Assembly: GCA_026929865.2 (NCBI GenBank)
Contig: CM049398.1
Coordinates: forward strand, 14,837,001 to 14,901,000
Direction of reading: 5' to 3'
Source: Hyperoplus lanceolatus
Lineage: Eukaryota; Chordata; Actinopteri; Uranoscopiformes; Ammodytidae
Length of the DNA stretch: 64,000 bases
A program made the position numbers and the translations under genes. Under the pieces are notes generated by a model that worked only from the letters and a program-made list of their open reading frames with translations, had not been told where the DNA came from and did no database searches. Positions 24,516-39,793 of this stretch are shown piece by piece; the stretch's first letter is position 1; the number at the start of each line of letters is the position of its first letter.

Positions 24516-25330
24516 CAGGGGTTTTCAAAGTGTGAGAAAGTGAGCCCCCCCTCAGAGAACAAATTTCAGCGGAGCCCCCCCCCCCCAATTTTTTTTTTAT
24601 TATTTTACAAATTTAAACATGTTTTTGAAACATTCTAAACATTTTTGTGCATTTTTAAACACATAATCCAGTGTTTTAATCCTGCTTCCTTTGAGCATGG
24701 ATAATACTGACTGAGTGTGCATCGGAGTGAGAAAGATAGGCAGACAGACTTGCCCAAATTATTGACTTAAATGTCAGTCACACACCCAGTGTTTTTTCGC
24801 TAGTGCCTCCAATGTCCTGCTGGAGGAGAATAGTGGCCAGTGGATAACCAGACCCTCCTAGGGGGGTCCGGGGGTATGCCCCCCCGGGAGATTTTTTTTC
24901 ACCTTTTTAAAGTGAAATGCATGAATCTGGTGCACTTTGAGAGGACAATTATGAGGCTAAATATGAGGAATTTTGTGTGAACAAATAATTTGGAGACACT
25001 GGGTCTGATGAATTAGAAGCTATTGAAGAAGGACACATGGATTTTCCATAAAAATATTAATTTAAAATAAACAAAATGTATGCAGGGTCCTCTGGGTTGG
25101 GCTTGGTGCTCTTTTTCTTTAACGAGACCTATTTCTCTAATTTACTGAATGCATTTAAATGCAGTGAGGGGAACGAAGCAGAAGAACTTGTGTCCAGCTA
25201 TGCCGTGATCTTAGTATAAAAAAGAAAAACTAAAAAAAAAAAAAAAAAAAAAATTTTTTTTTTTTTTAGTTTTTCTTTTTTTTACATATTCATCCGCGCC
25301 CCCCCTGCCATAACCCTTTGAAAACCGATG
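24516..25330. mobile_element. Non-autonomous hAT-type transposon with 8-bp target duplication
   Basis: 815 bp bounded by CAGGGGTTTTCAAAG and, as reverse complement of the right end, CATCGGTTTTCAAAG: 15-bp inverted ends with two mismatches. It is flanked by the direct duplication GCTTAAAA (24508-24515 and 25331-25338). The 8-bp duplication and CAG-type ends fit hAT. There is no transposase frame. Inside are C-runs near each end and an A-run/T-run fold-back at 25217-25283. Confidence 0.88.
25217..25283. repeat. A-run/T-run fold-back inside hAT element
   Basis: AAAGAAAAACT followed by 22 A, then 14 T and AGTTTTTCTTT: an inverted repeat without a loop. Confidence 0.85.
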
Positions 25331-26660
25331 GCTTAAAACACTCAAAGCATACACTGTTGAAAATCAATAAGCATGCTGAGAATGTGCTTCTAATGCATAT
25401 TTTATCATAGTGAATTTATGGTTATGATTATGGTCTATTACAAATGTGGTCTTATTTGCATTGTTTTGGCCATTATTGCCATCAGTTATGATCCCATCCT
25501 ACTCACAAAAAAAGCAACTGATGAGATTTAGCAACACAGGAACAATGACCTAATCCGACTGGTGTACAAACAGTTCATCTTATCTCAACCGGACAGTAGG
25601 TCAAAGTGGAAACCATGAAACTGTGATGGGTATTTTCATGAGATAATTTGGTTAATCATTCCTTTCCGTTCCCTCTATACCTATATACCTATAAGTGTGG
25701 TTAATCTGGGGGGTTTGTTTAAAACATGTCAGCTTGTCTCTTTGGATGTGCAGCTGGATGAAGGGCAACGCGTCCATGGATAGCATTTTGAAGCAGTCCC
25801 CTCAGTTCTGTCCGATAAATTGCCACGTTATTATTTTAAGCCAATCACAAATCGGCTATAAATGACATTGAAAAATTAATGCAGGCTTGCTTTTGATTGT
25901 GATGCATTAGACAAGTCTAATTTTCAGAGCCTGCTTATTCATTTTCATACCATAACGAAAAAAAATAAAACCAATGATGCTTGATAACGGTATAGGCAGA
26001 TACACAGTATACATCCTAACAACGGTGAAGTTTCAAAATCGCACGCTCTAAACTATTCCTTCAAATTTGAAAGTGTATACAGGAGTTACAATTCTACAAA
26101 CATATATTATTATATAATATACAATCTATTTCAGAGATGTGGAGGTAGAGAAGCAGTCAGAGGAAGGAAGAGATACAAACTAGAGATGGAGCGAGAATGT
26201 GCAGCAGATAAACTTGACACACTTCCAAATGGGTAGTTGGATCGGACGATGTGGGATGACGGTACTAGTTGAATTCTGCGTACGTCTCAAGAAAGGCCTG
26301 ATGACTCAGGTAGGCTGGGGGCAAGTTACTTCTGAGAAGGATGGAAAGCATGAGATGTAGAAAAGTATAGACAGGCAGGTGGGAAAAACAAATGGTACAG
26401 GAAGAGGGGGGAGGAGGGGGGGAGGGATGACAGCGAGGGGGAGCAGAGAGACTGACAGATGAACACAAGACAGGCCTGTTGGGTACCGCTGTGGTACAAC
26501 AGCAGACGTGAAGGTGCAGACTAATTACAATGCAACAATACAAGAACATGATACTGAGGTTGTGCTAATTGTGCGGAGCGTTGGGTTTGCATGCGGGATT
26601 TGTCTTTGCCCAGCAGGCAGTGCCGTACCATATGGTCCACGGAGGAGATATTCCTAAAAC

Positions 26661-26661
<1 letters not shown>

Positions 26662-26716
<55 letters not shown>
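26662..26716 (+). repeat. (CA)n microsatellite
   Basis: About 27 units, continuing as degenerate CA-rich sequence to about 26822. Confidence 0.96.
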
Positions 26717-26717
<1 letters not shown>

Positions 26718-28102
26718 CAAACACACACAAGCAAGCACACAGACAGCAAACACACACTCACTAACAAGCATGCACGAACACACACACACACACACAAAGA
26801 CAAACACACACACACAAACACAAAAGTGTGCATATGAAAGAAAAGAAGAAGAGGAAGAGCGAGACAGAGTGTCATTGGTGAGCAAGATAGAGCCATCTGC
26901 CCATTCTGGATCGCTGAAATCCACAGATCACAAACCAAATTATAATTACAGAACACGATAACAATGTGCAGAGGCAAGCAATAAATGCTATTTGCTATTT
27001 ACAAAACATTAACACACAAAAACATTAAGAATTTAGCCAAGTCAGACACGTGAGGGGAAAGGGGTAGAGGATGGGGAAAATGACAACAACCCCCTCAGAC
27101 TTTTTGTCAATCCAGACAGGAAGTTGGAAGCAGCTGAAACTATGACGAGATGCCCCCAAATTGCCCTCAAACAGCAGGCCCTCCAAGGGGGGGCTGGCTG
27201 GACGTCCAACTAAGCCCTTCAGAGCCCATATGGTCTGGAGGCTTACGCACCGCGAGATGACGCAAGAAGGCAAGCCCGGAGGCTGCATCCATGGACAGGA
27301 AGAAGAAACGGGAACAAACAGCAGGGGGTTGGGGATTCTTGTGGCATGTTATGAGCATTCAGAGATGTGCGCTCATGTGTTACACACTCTATGAAAGGCA
27401 TCATTCGCAGGAGCCCTAACCCTAACCCCTGTGCATGTGGCTGTTTGGATAGTCATTTGTAGGACTTCAAGGCTAAGGGTGGGGGGTTCTGTGTTTCAGG
27501 AAACTAACTCTGCAGGATATATGTGACATGGTGGAATTTCTGTGTGTGAGTGTGTCAGGGTAAATAAATAAAGAGCAGTAATGACTCTCTCTGTGTCATA
27601 TGATCCGCCTGCACAGTGACACTAATGGCATTAGCCTGAATGAGAGGCCTGTGGCATCCCTGTTTTCTCCCCTCTTCCTCTCCCCTGGTTCCTATGCTCT
27701 CACATTGATCTGTTCCATCTTGTTTATTGATTTGTTTTGGATTGTTTTAGACAGACTGTTGCGGTGATAATTAGGCCTATACCCTACTCCTTAATTGGAT
27801 GGCATCTCATTACAGCCGACAATTCACACAATCAGTGGCGTTCATCCCAGGCATCAATCTGTATCATCATGATTGGAGTCATCTCGGTAACCAATTGAAC
27901 GAGGATCAAGCAAGGCAATTAAAAAATGGAAAAATGAGATGTGACTGTTTTAGTGTTTTAGAAATCATCTTGAGGATTCATAATTCTTTTTAAATGTGTC
28001 TCTTATTACCACTGAAGTTCTTTTTTCAGCTTTGAAAACAAACTGGATTACGGTTCTGTTTGACTTTTTATAATGTGAATTTAAACTAATACAGAGCACA
28101 AA

Positions 28103-28250
28103 TTGAAGGAATAGTTTCATATGGGAAAATTAGCTTTCTTGATGATAAAAGAGAACATTGATACAACTCACCTGCATACCGTAGATATGCTTGATGCTCA
28201 GCAAAATTAACCCACAGCTGGTAAGCTTAGCATCAACAATGTAATCAAAC
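28103..28250. repeat. Decayed TTAAAGGAATAGT-type repeat, second copy
   Basis: GAAGGAATAGTTTCATATGGGAAAA at the left and GGTAAGCTTAGCATCAACAATG at the right match the common fish repeat that also left the remnant at 21.4 kb. Heavily diverged. Confidence 0.4.
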
Positions 28251-31200
28251 TATTGGCAAATAATACATAAAAAAATAGTGTTTCCTAAAATGATGAGCAA
28301 TTCCTGACAATGGTACACCAGTTGCTGTTTGTGCAAGATCTTCAAAAACTATTCTTGCAGAAAGCAGTTTGTCGATAGCATGTTGACATGACTCAAAACC
28401 CGGACAGATGGTCTCAAAAAGTATAATAAAGTAAATGAAGAAAAATGTGAAAGAGAGAGAGAAGTGAGTTAGGAGAGGCTTAGGCATGCCCTGGGGGAGA
28501 GAGGGAGGAAGAGAAAGAGTGAAGGGAAAAGGAAAAGAGCAGCACAAGGAGCGACAGTGAGTCACACAGAGGGACAGGAAGTCTTCAACAGAGACACCCT
28601 TCCTTCCTGTCAGAGCACTGATCAGCACTGGACACCATTCAGTCGCACATCACATGAGACATGAGACCAGCATTAAGATTGACAGTACCCTACGTTGTAC
28701 AAGTTCATATGAAGTTGTACTTGCCGATGTGTTGTAACTCATTTCAGTGAGCCAACTGCATCAATTTCCAATTCTCCGGCTCCACATGAAGCCAGTAAGG
28801 CTGCAATCTTCTGAGGGAACAGTGGTTGTTTCTACCTTCTGCTTTGTTTTTCAGTGCCTGTGACGATAAAAAATGGATCTCCAGGGGTTTATATATTTTA
28901 TCTAACCTAGTGGAGTTATCTTTTGGTGAAAGCCCACGGGCCACAGGATAAGGTCACTCTGAAATCTAAGCAGCCACATTGTGAATTTGAGCACACCCAT
29001 TGATCAGCAAATATACTTTGTAACCAAATACAGGGTGCCAAAGGCAGAAAGGAGCGGTGAGCTCCAGATTTATGTGCGGCTCGCATCTGTTTACATGCTT
29101 TTGGGTTATCATGTTGCACCTGTGGCCCAGCAAGATATTTGCATATCATTCAGCACAAACAGAGAGCGAAATATAATTTACACCAATTGACACCTATGCA
29201 AAATGTTTTAAATTGAGCTGGACTAGTTGTAATCTTCACAGACAGACACAGGCTTACCACCACTAAGAGTGTGATGTGTAGAAAATGGATGAAAAAGGCA
29301 AATAGCTACTCTGGTCTGAAATGTTATAGTCCGTCTACCACACACACCTCTCATTGGTGCACTAGTTTACCCAATCTAGCTTAAGATTTTGGCTCTGAAT
29401 GACATTTCCATGATGTCATTTAGTGTATTACATGCAGCAGAGTGGGAATACCACATCAGCCTATTGTCATTTCAAATCAGGGTATTAGGGTATTATCAAA
29501 TTATTTTTGACATCTCTCCCCCTCACTGCAGAATCAGAAATATGTCAACAAACTGCTGGAAACATGTCTGGCAGTAATTCATTTCTCAAATATAATTAAA
29601 TATTAACAATAAAAAAGAAGCAATGCAACTTAATCAAATCTGGCAACATGCTATACAACACAACAACACAAGCTAATTTGAGATATTCATCTGGTGTGAC
29701 TACCTACTACAACGCTAGCAATGAGGGTTATCATCTCGAAAAACTGCAGAAAGACTCCCAAATCAGTTCAAAGGGAACTTACTGATGTTCAAGCATACAA
29801 GTGTGAATACAGTATTAAACACATGAAAGATACCCTGCTGAGTTTGTGACTTCAGGCATGCACAGCCCCACATGTTTGTACACATCCTGCTGCTATTCCA
29901 GTTATAACAACAAAGATTGAGATCCAGGAAATGTAGAAATGCACTAATGAGGCAGGGAAGAAGAAGACTGCTGGCCTTATGTGAACAATACATGTTTTAA
30001 AAAATATATAAATAATGCCATTGTAAATGTTTTATGAGGAAGAAAAGGCCTCATATCCAATCCAAATAATGTAATTTGCTAAGAAACACTAAATACAAAC
30101 ATATATTTCATTATTCAAGAATCAGTCAAAAATATGACTTCTAATTAAAAAAATGTATTGGCCTAACATATTTACTTGACACCGCGAAGCTAAAGTGCTG
30201 GTAATAGTGCGGCATGATCTGGAGCCCAGTGATATGGGTCAGTGGACTGGAGAATCCCAGTGTCACAGGAGACTTCCACTTCCAAAGCTCCACACAGGAT
30301 ATGAGCAAATTCCTCAGAGCCTAGCCTCTCCAAAATTCCCAGAAATAAATTCAATGCAGGGGTCACATCTAGGGCATCCGCTACATGCTAAATAACAGTT
30401 TCATGTACGAGTATTATGCTCTTGCGTGTGGTAACAATGAGTGCAACAAGGTGGTGGCAGGTGGGATCGCGCATGCACATAATACCGAACCTCATCAGCC
30501 CACAAATACCACTGTGGTTTCGGCGAAAATGAAAGAGATTCATGCGTGACTCAAGTCATAATGACCGGGTGTTATGTGTTGACAGTGATTTGGCTGCAGA
30601 AGTATGAATGTTTGGATCCGACTGCTGCGCTCTCATGCTCATTTCCTACAGCAGTGTGTTGTTTTGTGATACAGATACTCTGGCATCCAGGGTGGGGCCC
30701 CTGTGTCATTTCTAGAGTGTTAACTAGGTTTACAGTCAGCTGTGTGATCTGTCCTTGCTCACTTCCTTTCACGACCATAACCGGTCCAATATGGTTTCCG
30801 AAGTGTAAAGTAACATGTTTTCACACATTGGCTATACGTAAATAACAAAAATAACACAAAAAAAAACATAATCTACAAATTACATTCTAACAGTTGTTTT
30901 ATTTTGTTTTACTTTCTTATGGGCAAACATTTTCTCAGTATATAAACCACTTGGAATGTGGATCCTAATGAAAAACCCTGGAGAGTAATAAAAATAGGCC
31001 ACAAATTGAAGAATTGGAGAATCTATAATCTGCCATTTCCATTTTGCAGACACAATCAAGGATGATTTGAATATGTTTCATTTTAAAAGACAGCAAGTTG
31101 AAGTAAACATTATCTATTCATTATTCTATTTATCTTTTTAATTTTTTATACGGTGGGGATGAGTTGATTTGTTGCCTGTGTCAACGTCACGGTTATAAGA

Positions 31201-33097
31201 TAGTGGTGAACATGACAGGTGTGGCGTTCTCGAGACAATTATAACCATGTTGTGGGTTGAAAAATGTGGAAGACGTTTTAGGAAATGCTTCCTACCAAAT
31301 GACTGGAAGATACATGAGGACACGATGACCAACACATACATCCTCAGAGCTCACATAAGCAAAAGGAAGTAAGGCACTACACACACACACAGTTCTCACA
31401 GAACATGAAAACTTCAGCTCATCTTTTTGCGGTTGCTGTCTCCCACAAGGTTCTTTATTCCCCCCCCCAGTTGCTCAGGTTATAAAAGAGACGTTGCATA
31501 ACCATATAACCATGCCTCAGGAGAAAGAAGTTGATGATTAATCTGGACCATAGCTAGGTGAAGCGAAAATAGGAAGACTCTGAGACGGAAATCGAGTAAA
31601 TAACTCAATAAACTTGGTAGCTATCGAAAAAAGCCTCTTCAGTTAACTCCCCAATCAAGTCAACTTGCAACGGATAAGGCACAAAATGAGACATTCCCAC
31701 AAAGGCACAACAACAACCTCAATTGGAAGGAAAGAGGTGGCTGCCATTTACCGGTTATCAAGTAAATGATGGGAACTAGTCAAAAACTCACTAGAGGGGG
31801 AGGAGGGGAAGATGATGGAATGAGAAAAATAAAATGGGATCGCAGATGGGGGGAAGAAGGTCACGGGTGTCACGGCATGTTAGTCAGAATGCTGATGTTG
31901 CCGTGGTGACAGGAGGGCAAAGCCGGAGTGGTGGGAGGCAGGCAAGGCAGCCACATGCAAGCAGGCCCCTGAGGAGGATGCCACAAAACCCTTTCCTCTG
32001 ACCAACAGATCTCAGCAGATTGGGTGTGTGTGAGTGTGTGTGTGTGGGGGGGTGGGGGGCAGGAAGATTGGAGCTGATTGCAAGTTGAAAAAGTTCAACT
32101 CTCCAAAATGCCAATCCATGGAATATCGCTGGTATGTTTTCACAGCCCTGAGGACTACAGGGGAAGCAGAAAAATGTAGTGAGTGAAGACAGATTTCAGT
32201 CCCCAGAAGGGTTTGAGGTTCAAGCCACATGGACAGTCAAGCATCCTGTCCATGCTGTAACGTCCATAGCACAACTTTGATGTGACTCCAGAAGACGGTT
32301 GTAGAAGCCCTTAAAAATCAGCAAAGTTAAAAAAAATAAAAATAAGTGGAAATTTAGGAATCACTCTATTGAAAAACTGTGTGCACCACAGAATCTATTT
32401 CTTACAGAGTCATATCTACACCCAGAAGCTGAAAGGTGGAGCTGAACCATGAACATAGCCAATGTTATTAGCTTTAGCAGCTATTCTGACCTCACATTTG
32501 GTCAAAACGCCTTTTTCATGATGATATATAAATTGGCTGGCAATAACATAAAACTCAATGACCAAATAATGTAAGGTATACATTGAGGTTTACATGATTA
32601 AATATTGGCAAATATATCTCACAGAACGGCTCTGCATGCATGCCTGTATCAAAGAATAAAAATACCTACATTAACGAGGAATTGATTGTTAACAGTGAGT
32701 GATGCAATAGTTTCCAAGCAACAGCTTTACACATTACTAAAGTATTCACTAGCTTAGACATGTCATTTTGTTTTAAAGGATTTCAACCTAATAAAGTAAA
32801 TCACCTGTTTGAAACTAGCTTTTAGAAACTTAGAAAGGACTTTGGTGGGTTCACAAATAGCTGTCCTTCTGGTACGTGAGGTGGCATGGCGATTATATCA
32901 CAACAAAAATACATTTCCCAGAGCATTATAACAGCCAATAGTTTGGAACTTCTAACTTTGCACTTCTATAGTTTTAAACCCAAACCCTCTGAAATCAAAC
33001 AAATAGTACGGCCATGTCCAAATCATGTTGATTCCCCGTCTCTGAACCTGACATTATGCATTGCCTTACGTCTGATGCAGGCCTTTGTCCAAACAGT

Positions 33098-33269
<172 letters not shown>

Positions 33270-34567
33270 ACTAAGAAAACATTCAAGGCTGAGAAACAGT
33301 CACTGACTCATTTAGGCTACACTGTTCTTTTCTATTGAATTCTACCTACACAAAGATACAATTGCAGTATACCATGCCTCTGCTTTTTTAACGACCTGAT
33401 TTTGTTTAATTTTTTTACCCCTCCATCATAATTAAAATCCTGATTATAACGGAGCTCAAATGACAAATCAGGTTCTTAAGCATTACTTGGTCCTCACTGA
33501 CACCAGTGAACAAAATAATCCACAGGGGACATGGCGAGTAACTTGTCCTGTCTGTCTTGTCTCATTTGGCCTAGTTTCCTTTTCCGTTCGGGCTCTAGTT
33601 GAGAACCCAGGCAACTGTGCCATGATTATCTAAAGATGGTATAAAGAAGAGTTTGACTGTGTGCCCAGTGGGATCCATCTTGTGACACAGTGTGGGGTGG
33701 AGTCTGGGGGCCTGTTTAGACACAACCCTGCACTCTCTCTTTCTTTTATCTCTTATCTCAGCTGCTCTCCCTATCTCTCTCCTCTACCTTTGTGTTTGTT
33801 GTAGCTTCTTAGTGATATTCGCTCGCTTGGCCTCTCATCAGAGCCGTGATCAGGAGAGGACAGAAAAAAGGGGGGGGGGGGAATTGCAAGGCCTGAAAGT
33901 CCTGAAATTTGCCATAAAGAACACACCTCTCCCTGACATATCCATAACTTTCTCCCCTCTTTCCATCTCTCTCTACGCTCAGGCTAAAGACATGTCCAGA
34001 CATTACAGTTGAAGGAATGACAGGAATGGGAGGAATTCGGGGGCATTCCCATCTCGACACTGTCAGCTCCCGACTGAGAAAGGCCACTCCCTGATTTACA
34101 GAGAGAGAGAGAGAGAGCTGAATCGAGATACTGCCTTGTGACGCTCTCAACTGACCCTTGCCATGGTCACTCTGTCACTCGAAATAATCATTCACAATTG
34201 GATAAATTGAGTTTACACTATCGCACTTAGATATACAGCAGCACTCAAAACTACTGCAAAAAATACACAACTTTCTCACATTTGATGATCTCTCACGATT
34301 TACAGTCAGTTGAGTGGCAAGATATCACAGTTCAAGGATCAGTGTGGTCGGGCATTATGTGATGGTCATGTGGATTAAATAATAACTGGCTGATACTGAA
34401 TATGACATGTCTAATCCAGGGTAATGTTTACTGTGAAGGAACTGGGTACAACAGAAGAGGTGAGCAACGCCTCTGCTGCTTGTGTCTGTGAAACAAAGTG
34501 TTTGTGTTAGAATGCTGCAGGAATCTAAAGTGCGGTTTTCAATGTGAACAACGTAGGTTAACTGCAG

Positions 34568-34598
34568 TGTGTGTGTGTGTGTGTGTGTGCTCATGTGT
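34568..34598 (+). repeat. (GT)n microsatellite
   Basis: About 11 units followed by degenerate TG. Confidence 0.93.
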
Positions 34599-37500
34599 GT
34601 GAGTGAAAGAGAGAAAAAACAAAGCTCATTCACCCATCTACGAGAAGACAAACAAGGAGTGAATGGTTATTCCTGTGTTGTTATGGTAATGACCGACATG
34701 GAAAAAGACACTACGATGACAAACACCATAGAATTAACAACGCCGTTTCAACTCAACGCAAGCACTGTCATGGGCTTTCCTATTTTTTTAATCTAAGTGT
34801 TGTTTAGAGCAATAGAGCCAAAGGGATTTCGAGAAAGCTTGCTGCGTTTTAGACGGATACAGTACAGAACAGGCACATCTGCCAAGAAGAAAAAGGGCAA
34901 AAAACCACGCTCTTGAACACAACAGAGCTTCAAAAATAGCATGATGACGTTGGGAGAGAAAGAGAAGTCTGTAATTCAGAAAGGAGCCTATATAGTCATT
35001 AAGTCCCATGTACAAAAAAAATGCAAACACACACCACCCACTCTCACTCTGTCGCAACGCTTCCTGTCAAAAGTAACTGCTTCCAACAGCAAAAAGAAAG
35101 AAGAAAAACACAGCAGTTCTCGCAACTGTGCAGCAAACAGCATACCCTCGTCTTAATCATGAAGAAATCAATATTTAGTTTACTGTAACCAAAGAGGGGA
35201 AGTTGTGATTCCAAGGCTGTAAAATCACTGCCCTTACAACTCTCTTTTACACAGCAGACATTATAGCTATAAAAGCATAAATCACACTTTCTGTCACAAA
35301 GTCGAGGAAATATATAGTTTGTTGTAACTAAGAGAATGATGATCAAACATCTCCTCTCTTACAGTCACCATTCCAGCAGTGGCTTGATTCCCATAGGTCA
35401 CGAGGGCCACCCTGAGCAGCTATACCACATCCCAACCCCCCCTTTAACCATGGCAACCACATCACATGATCATCTCCCATGACCAGCAACCCATTGACAA
35501 GCTAGGGCCATCTCTAGACCTTAACACCACTGATTTCCTGTAGGTTGCAACTGAAACTAAAGATTTTTGAAAATAGCCAGATTAGATTCCTTAAAATGAA
35601 AATAAATAAATAAATAAATGCAATGCAATCAAAGTGTGCAACAATGTGGCAAGTTACATGCTGAAACGTCAACTTAATAACTAAAAGGCTGACACTTCCA
35701 CACAAAGCAAACATTGGCGCATACTTAAAAAATAAAGGGCAGGAAGTGAAACTTTCACCTTCTACCTCCTTAGAAAAAGAGAGATAAAAAGAAAGGGGAA
35801 CCTGACAGGCCTCTTTCTCTCCAAAGGGCAAATTCTTCTGCTATCAGATGTTTATACCACAGCAAGTGACTGAAGCTGAAAGGTGGGTGGGGGTGGGAAG
35901 GGGGGTGTACATTTACAGTATCTGGGGCATAGCTGTAATAATTGCTACCCTCTCATCCACTACCAGTTTAGCTACATTATTCTGAGTTTAACTCCATCTC
36001 TTGCTCATGTCTAATGACACACATCTGTATGGAGAAGGCCTTGGAGGAAACGTGCCATTATCCTGGACTTAACATACCAGAAAGCACAGTTGTAAACTAG
36101 CCAGGGCTTGTGGCGAAAATAGGGAAGATCTGAGACCTGCTATCATCGGCCACGAAAAACAAAGCCCTTCTGCACAGCACACGGAAGCTTGAGAGAGCGA
36201 GGGAAAATTATTAAAATTATACGCCGAATGAATCTGCAAATTAACGTAAAAGGTAGATGTAAGGGCTGGACAATAATTTAATATTACAGTTTACCAGCAT
36301 TTTGTAGAAAAAAGTTATGATTATACGGTTAGATATAACATACTGTGTAAATTATTTTACAAATCGTGTATAAATTAATGAAAAAAAAACACATGAAAAA
36401 GGTTTTTCAAAATACTTGTACACCATTGATTAATTCATATGTGATTTGACATACAATTACTATATTGTTATATAAAAAGCAATTCATGAAGTGTCTGATT
36501 AACAGTTTGATGGCACCTGTTGGATGCAATATTTCACCCCCCGCCCCTCGCACAACCCTGTATGGCGACCTTTCCACTCCCCACAGTCACATGGTGCGGG
36601 CAAAGCCAAGGAATACATATGATACCAATAGCTTAAACAGGCTAACTACTGGCACAGATACCCAGGCCCATATAGTGTTCTGAGTCTGTGCAGGACATGT
36701 CACATGCGGACACATGCTCAAGACTCATAAGAAGCACATACAGCACATACCATAACACATATACCCAGTACCGCTTGAAGGCTATAGCACGTATCTACTC
36801 TCAGAAAGACTGGACCCTATGCGACGCTTGTCCTGCTTGTAACACCCGCCCCCCACACACACACCTCAAGCCATTCTGTGGTCAACCAGCCAGACAGGGC
36901 TAGGTAATCCCTGTAGGCAAACAGAACAGTCATACAGGCCTCTCCACATCACACCAGTATACACCCCCCCCACAGGCTGTTGAGCTCCGGGCAGAAAGAC
37001 TACTACACCCACACAGTTAAAGGAGACATTTCTCTGGAGCCACATAGGCTGGCCGTGTCTATTAAGGTGTGAGAAGGGTGCCGAATAGATAAGAGGTGCT
37101 TTTATCTTGATCACGATTGTTGGTGGATGCGGCTAAGCTTCAACAAAAGAGGCAGGAATGATAAATCTCATCAGGTACTTCACAGATAAACTTCGTGAAT
37201 TCTGACTGTTGCGTGCACTCCAATACTCTGGAAATAACCCTGCTTCGGTGAGGTGTCATGTAAACACCGTGACATAGGTGAGTTAGTCATCTGTTTTTCC
37301 CAACTAGTCATACCATGTAAAGGCTTTGGACTGTTTACCTCCTGCTTTCCACTTTGAACAATGCATCACATTGGTCTTTACCACATGTTCAGTGGTGTGT
37401 TTGAGGTTATTACCAAAAATAAGGTTGTAGCTAGGCAGCAGCAGAAAAGTAAAGCTATAGATTTTAGGGCAAATGTTAACAACACGATGTGCAACAAAGC

Positions 37501-39058
37501 TTTCATGAAGGTGCCCAGTGAATTTGGCTACATAAAACTCAAACACATTGCATTTCCTGTTTGCCCGTGAGCTAATCATCAATAAAAAAAAACACCTCAT
37601 GTAATTCTGGCTTTTGGGGGAAGTAAGATTACTCTAAACTACGCACCAATATTTTTATTTTTTGATCTACTGTATTGCTTTTGGTATTTGTAGTAATCCA
37701 GTTATTTGTGTGTATTCAAACATACCGAGCTGGTGTTTAAGTAATGATAACCTCCTGTCCTCACTTCTCATAACAACTTTGTTTAGGCCAAGCAGGCTGG
37801 CGATCAGCCATTGTGATAATGAAGCTGAAACAAGTGGATGTCAACAAAGAAAAAACACAGCCTGGTTTCTTTTTAAAAAAAATGCAATTTGTATTAAAAG
37901 TCTTGCTTTTTCTTTTCAAACAGATAGCCCACTGTTTAAAAGGCTGATCTGAAATTAAACTTACAATCAGGTTAGATTTGTCAACGGTACATCATCACAT
38001 TTTTCCTGTTAAAACAACATAATAAACAGAAACAGAAATTGGATTTTAAAGTGGACTGGAAGGTAAGCGTTTGGTGTCTTTATCACGTTAAAAAGGGGAT
38101 TCCAGTACCATGTGCATTGTAAGATAATAGGTTTGGCTAGACCAAGCGGACATTGCAAAAATGAACAACTTAGACTTCAGAAAAAAGGCCAACGTAAAAC
38201 ATAACAGGAAACCAGTCCATCAACAAAAAAGCCTATTGTGGTTTGTGTTTCTTTTTCAGCCTCCGACCTCACAAGATTATCCAGAAGAATAGTTGACCAA
38301 ATGTTGGATTGCCACGTTGAAGGGTTCTTTAGGTGAAACATGTTAAGTTGGCACTAAATCTGAAGAGCTGATTCGTTTTGTTTTTTGGAAAGGCACTTGA
38401 CACGAGGGCGATCAGGTCACCGTCCCCCCACGTCACTTCAGTTAAGGTCCTCTCGCGCACATCAAGGAAAGCGAAAAGTGGCACTCATCACGTGTATTCC
38501 ACCAGCGGAAAAGTGGTTCTTTTGACTTTGGAAAAAAAAAAAGGATTTGGAGTGATGTGGGGGCAATTGCTCCGCAATGGGTTAGGCAACAGATAACACC
38601 CAGATCTTTCCCGTAACCCCAGACTGTGCAGATATTTAACAAAATATACTATTCTCTCTCTGTCTATCTTCTTATACAGAAATATCCATTTTTAACAAGT
38701 GTTTCTCAAGTGTTGCCCTCCATATGTTTTCCATTGGGGCATAGTTCCAGCTGTGAGTAAACGGTTGGAACCGGTGAAGGAGATGGGGGGGGGGGGGGGT
38801 TTGTTGCTGAAACTCTGGATCTGACACTGTGTTGCCATCAATGGTGGACAGTGACCAGTGCAGCAAAGATACTCCAGCCCCAGCAGCAGAATTCCTGAAG
38901 AGTGGACCCCTCCCTTCGTCTCTGTTGCTCCCCCCCTCCTCCTCCACTCGTCCCCCCCACAGCATTCCTCCCTGTGTTTTCCTCCAAGGCCAGGGTGAGA
39001 CACCAAGAAGAGCTCAACAGTACACACTTGCTGCAACACACTGCAACAAATGAAATGT

Positions 39059-39104
39059 ATATATTATTATTATTGTTATTATTGTTATTATTATTATTAT
39101 TACA
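39059..39104 (+). repeat. (ATT)n microsatellite
   Basis: About 14 ATT units with two GTT variants, in or near the rap2b 3' side. Confidence 0.93.
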
Positions 39105-39793
39105 ACAACAGCTTTTGACATGAGACAATGAAAAACATGCCGCTTTCGAGGGCTAATTTTGGGCCTGGCTCAGCAAAAAAAAAAATCAACTTCCTGATCC
39201 CTGAATGTAGGTCATGCAAGAGAACCTTTGAGAATTGGAATCTCCCCCACTCTGGGATATACACCATTAAAGCAAGCAGATGTTTAATAATTCCAGATTG
39301 TTCATTCATTGTGTACAGATTTACTCAACAACTTTGTAAAAACTATTTTAATCTGCCATAGCTTGCTTCTCCAGTTTTACAAGTGAGTCAGACACTTCCC
39401 CAATCTGCTTTGTGAAACAATAGACTGCCAAGTGTCCCACTATATTGGGTTCACCAGTGTAACAAACAAAACATAGCTAATTAATAAAAGAAAAACAGAG
39501 ATCATGTTCACATGGACTAACAATAAGTTATAAAATAACTGACGGCTTAGCTATACAATGAAACCAAGTGTGTAGATAAGTCCATAGCCTATTTAATATA
39601 GAGATGTTCCAAGAAAGGATTACAATAAAAGGTTTATAATAAGTGCTGGCCCTTAATGAAACCATCAGCTTGACATATTCAGGCACGGTAGTGCTATGCT
39701 GTGTACATTGACTGTAGCTGGTGTCTTAACTTACCATTGCAAACTTAAAACCGAGCAAAGAATAAAACTTTAGGGTTGTCCTTTTTCTTCTTC

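Noticed and set aside
27412-27430. CCCTAACCCTAACCCC, telomere-like
   Set aside because: Only about two and a half units; too short to call an interstitial telomere.
36266-36400. GGGCTGGACAATAATTTAATAT, resembling a common fish fold-back repeat
   Set aside because: Only one side is recognisable and no inverse end was found nearby.
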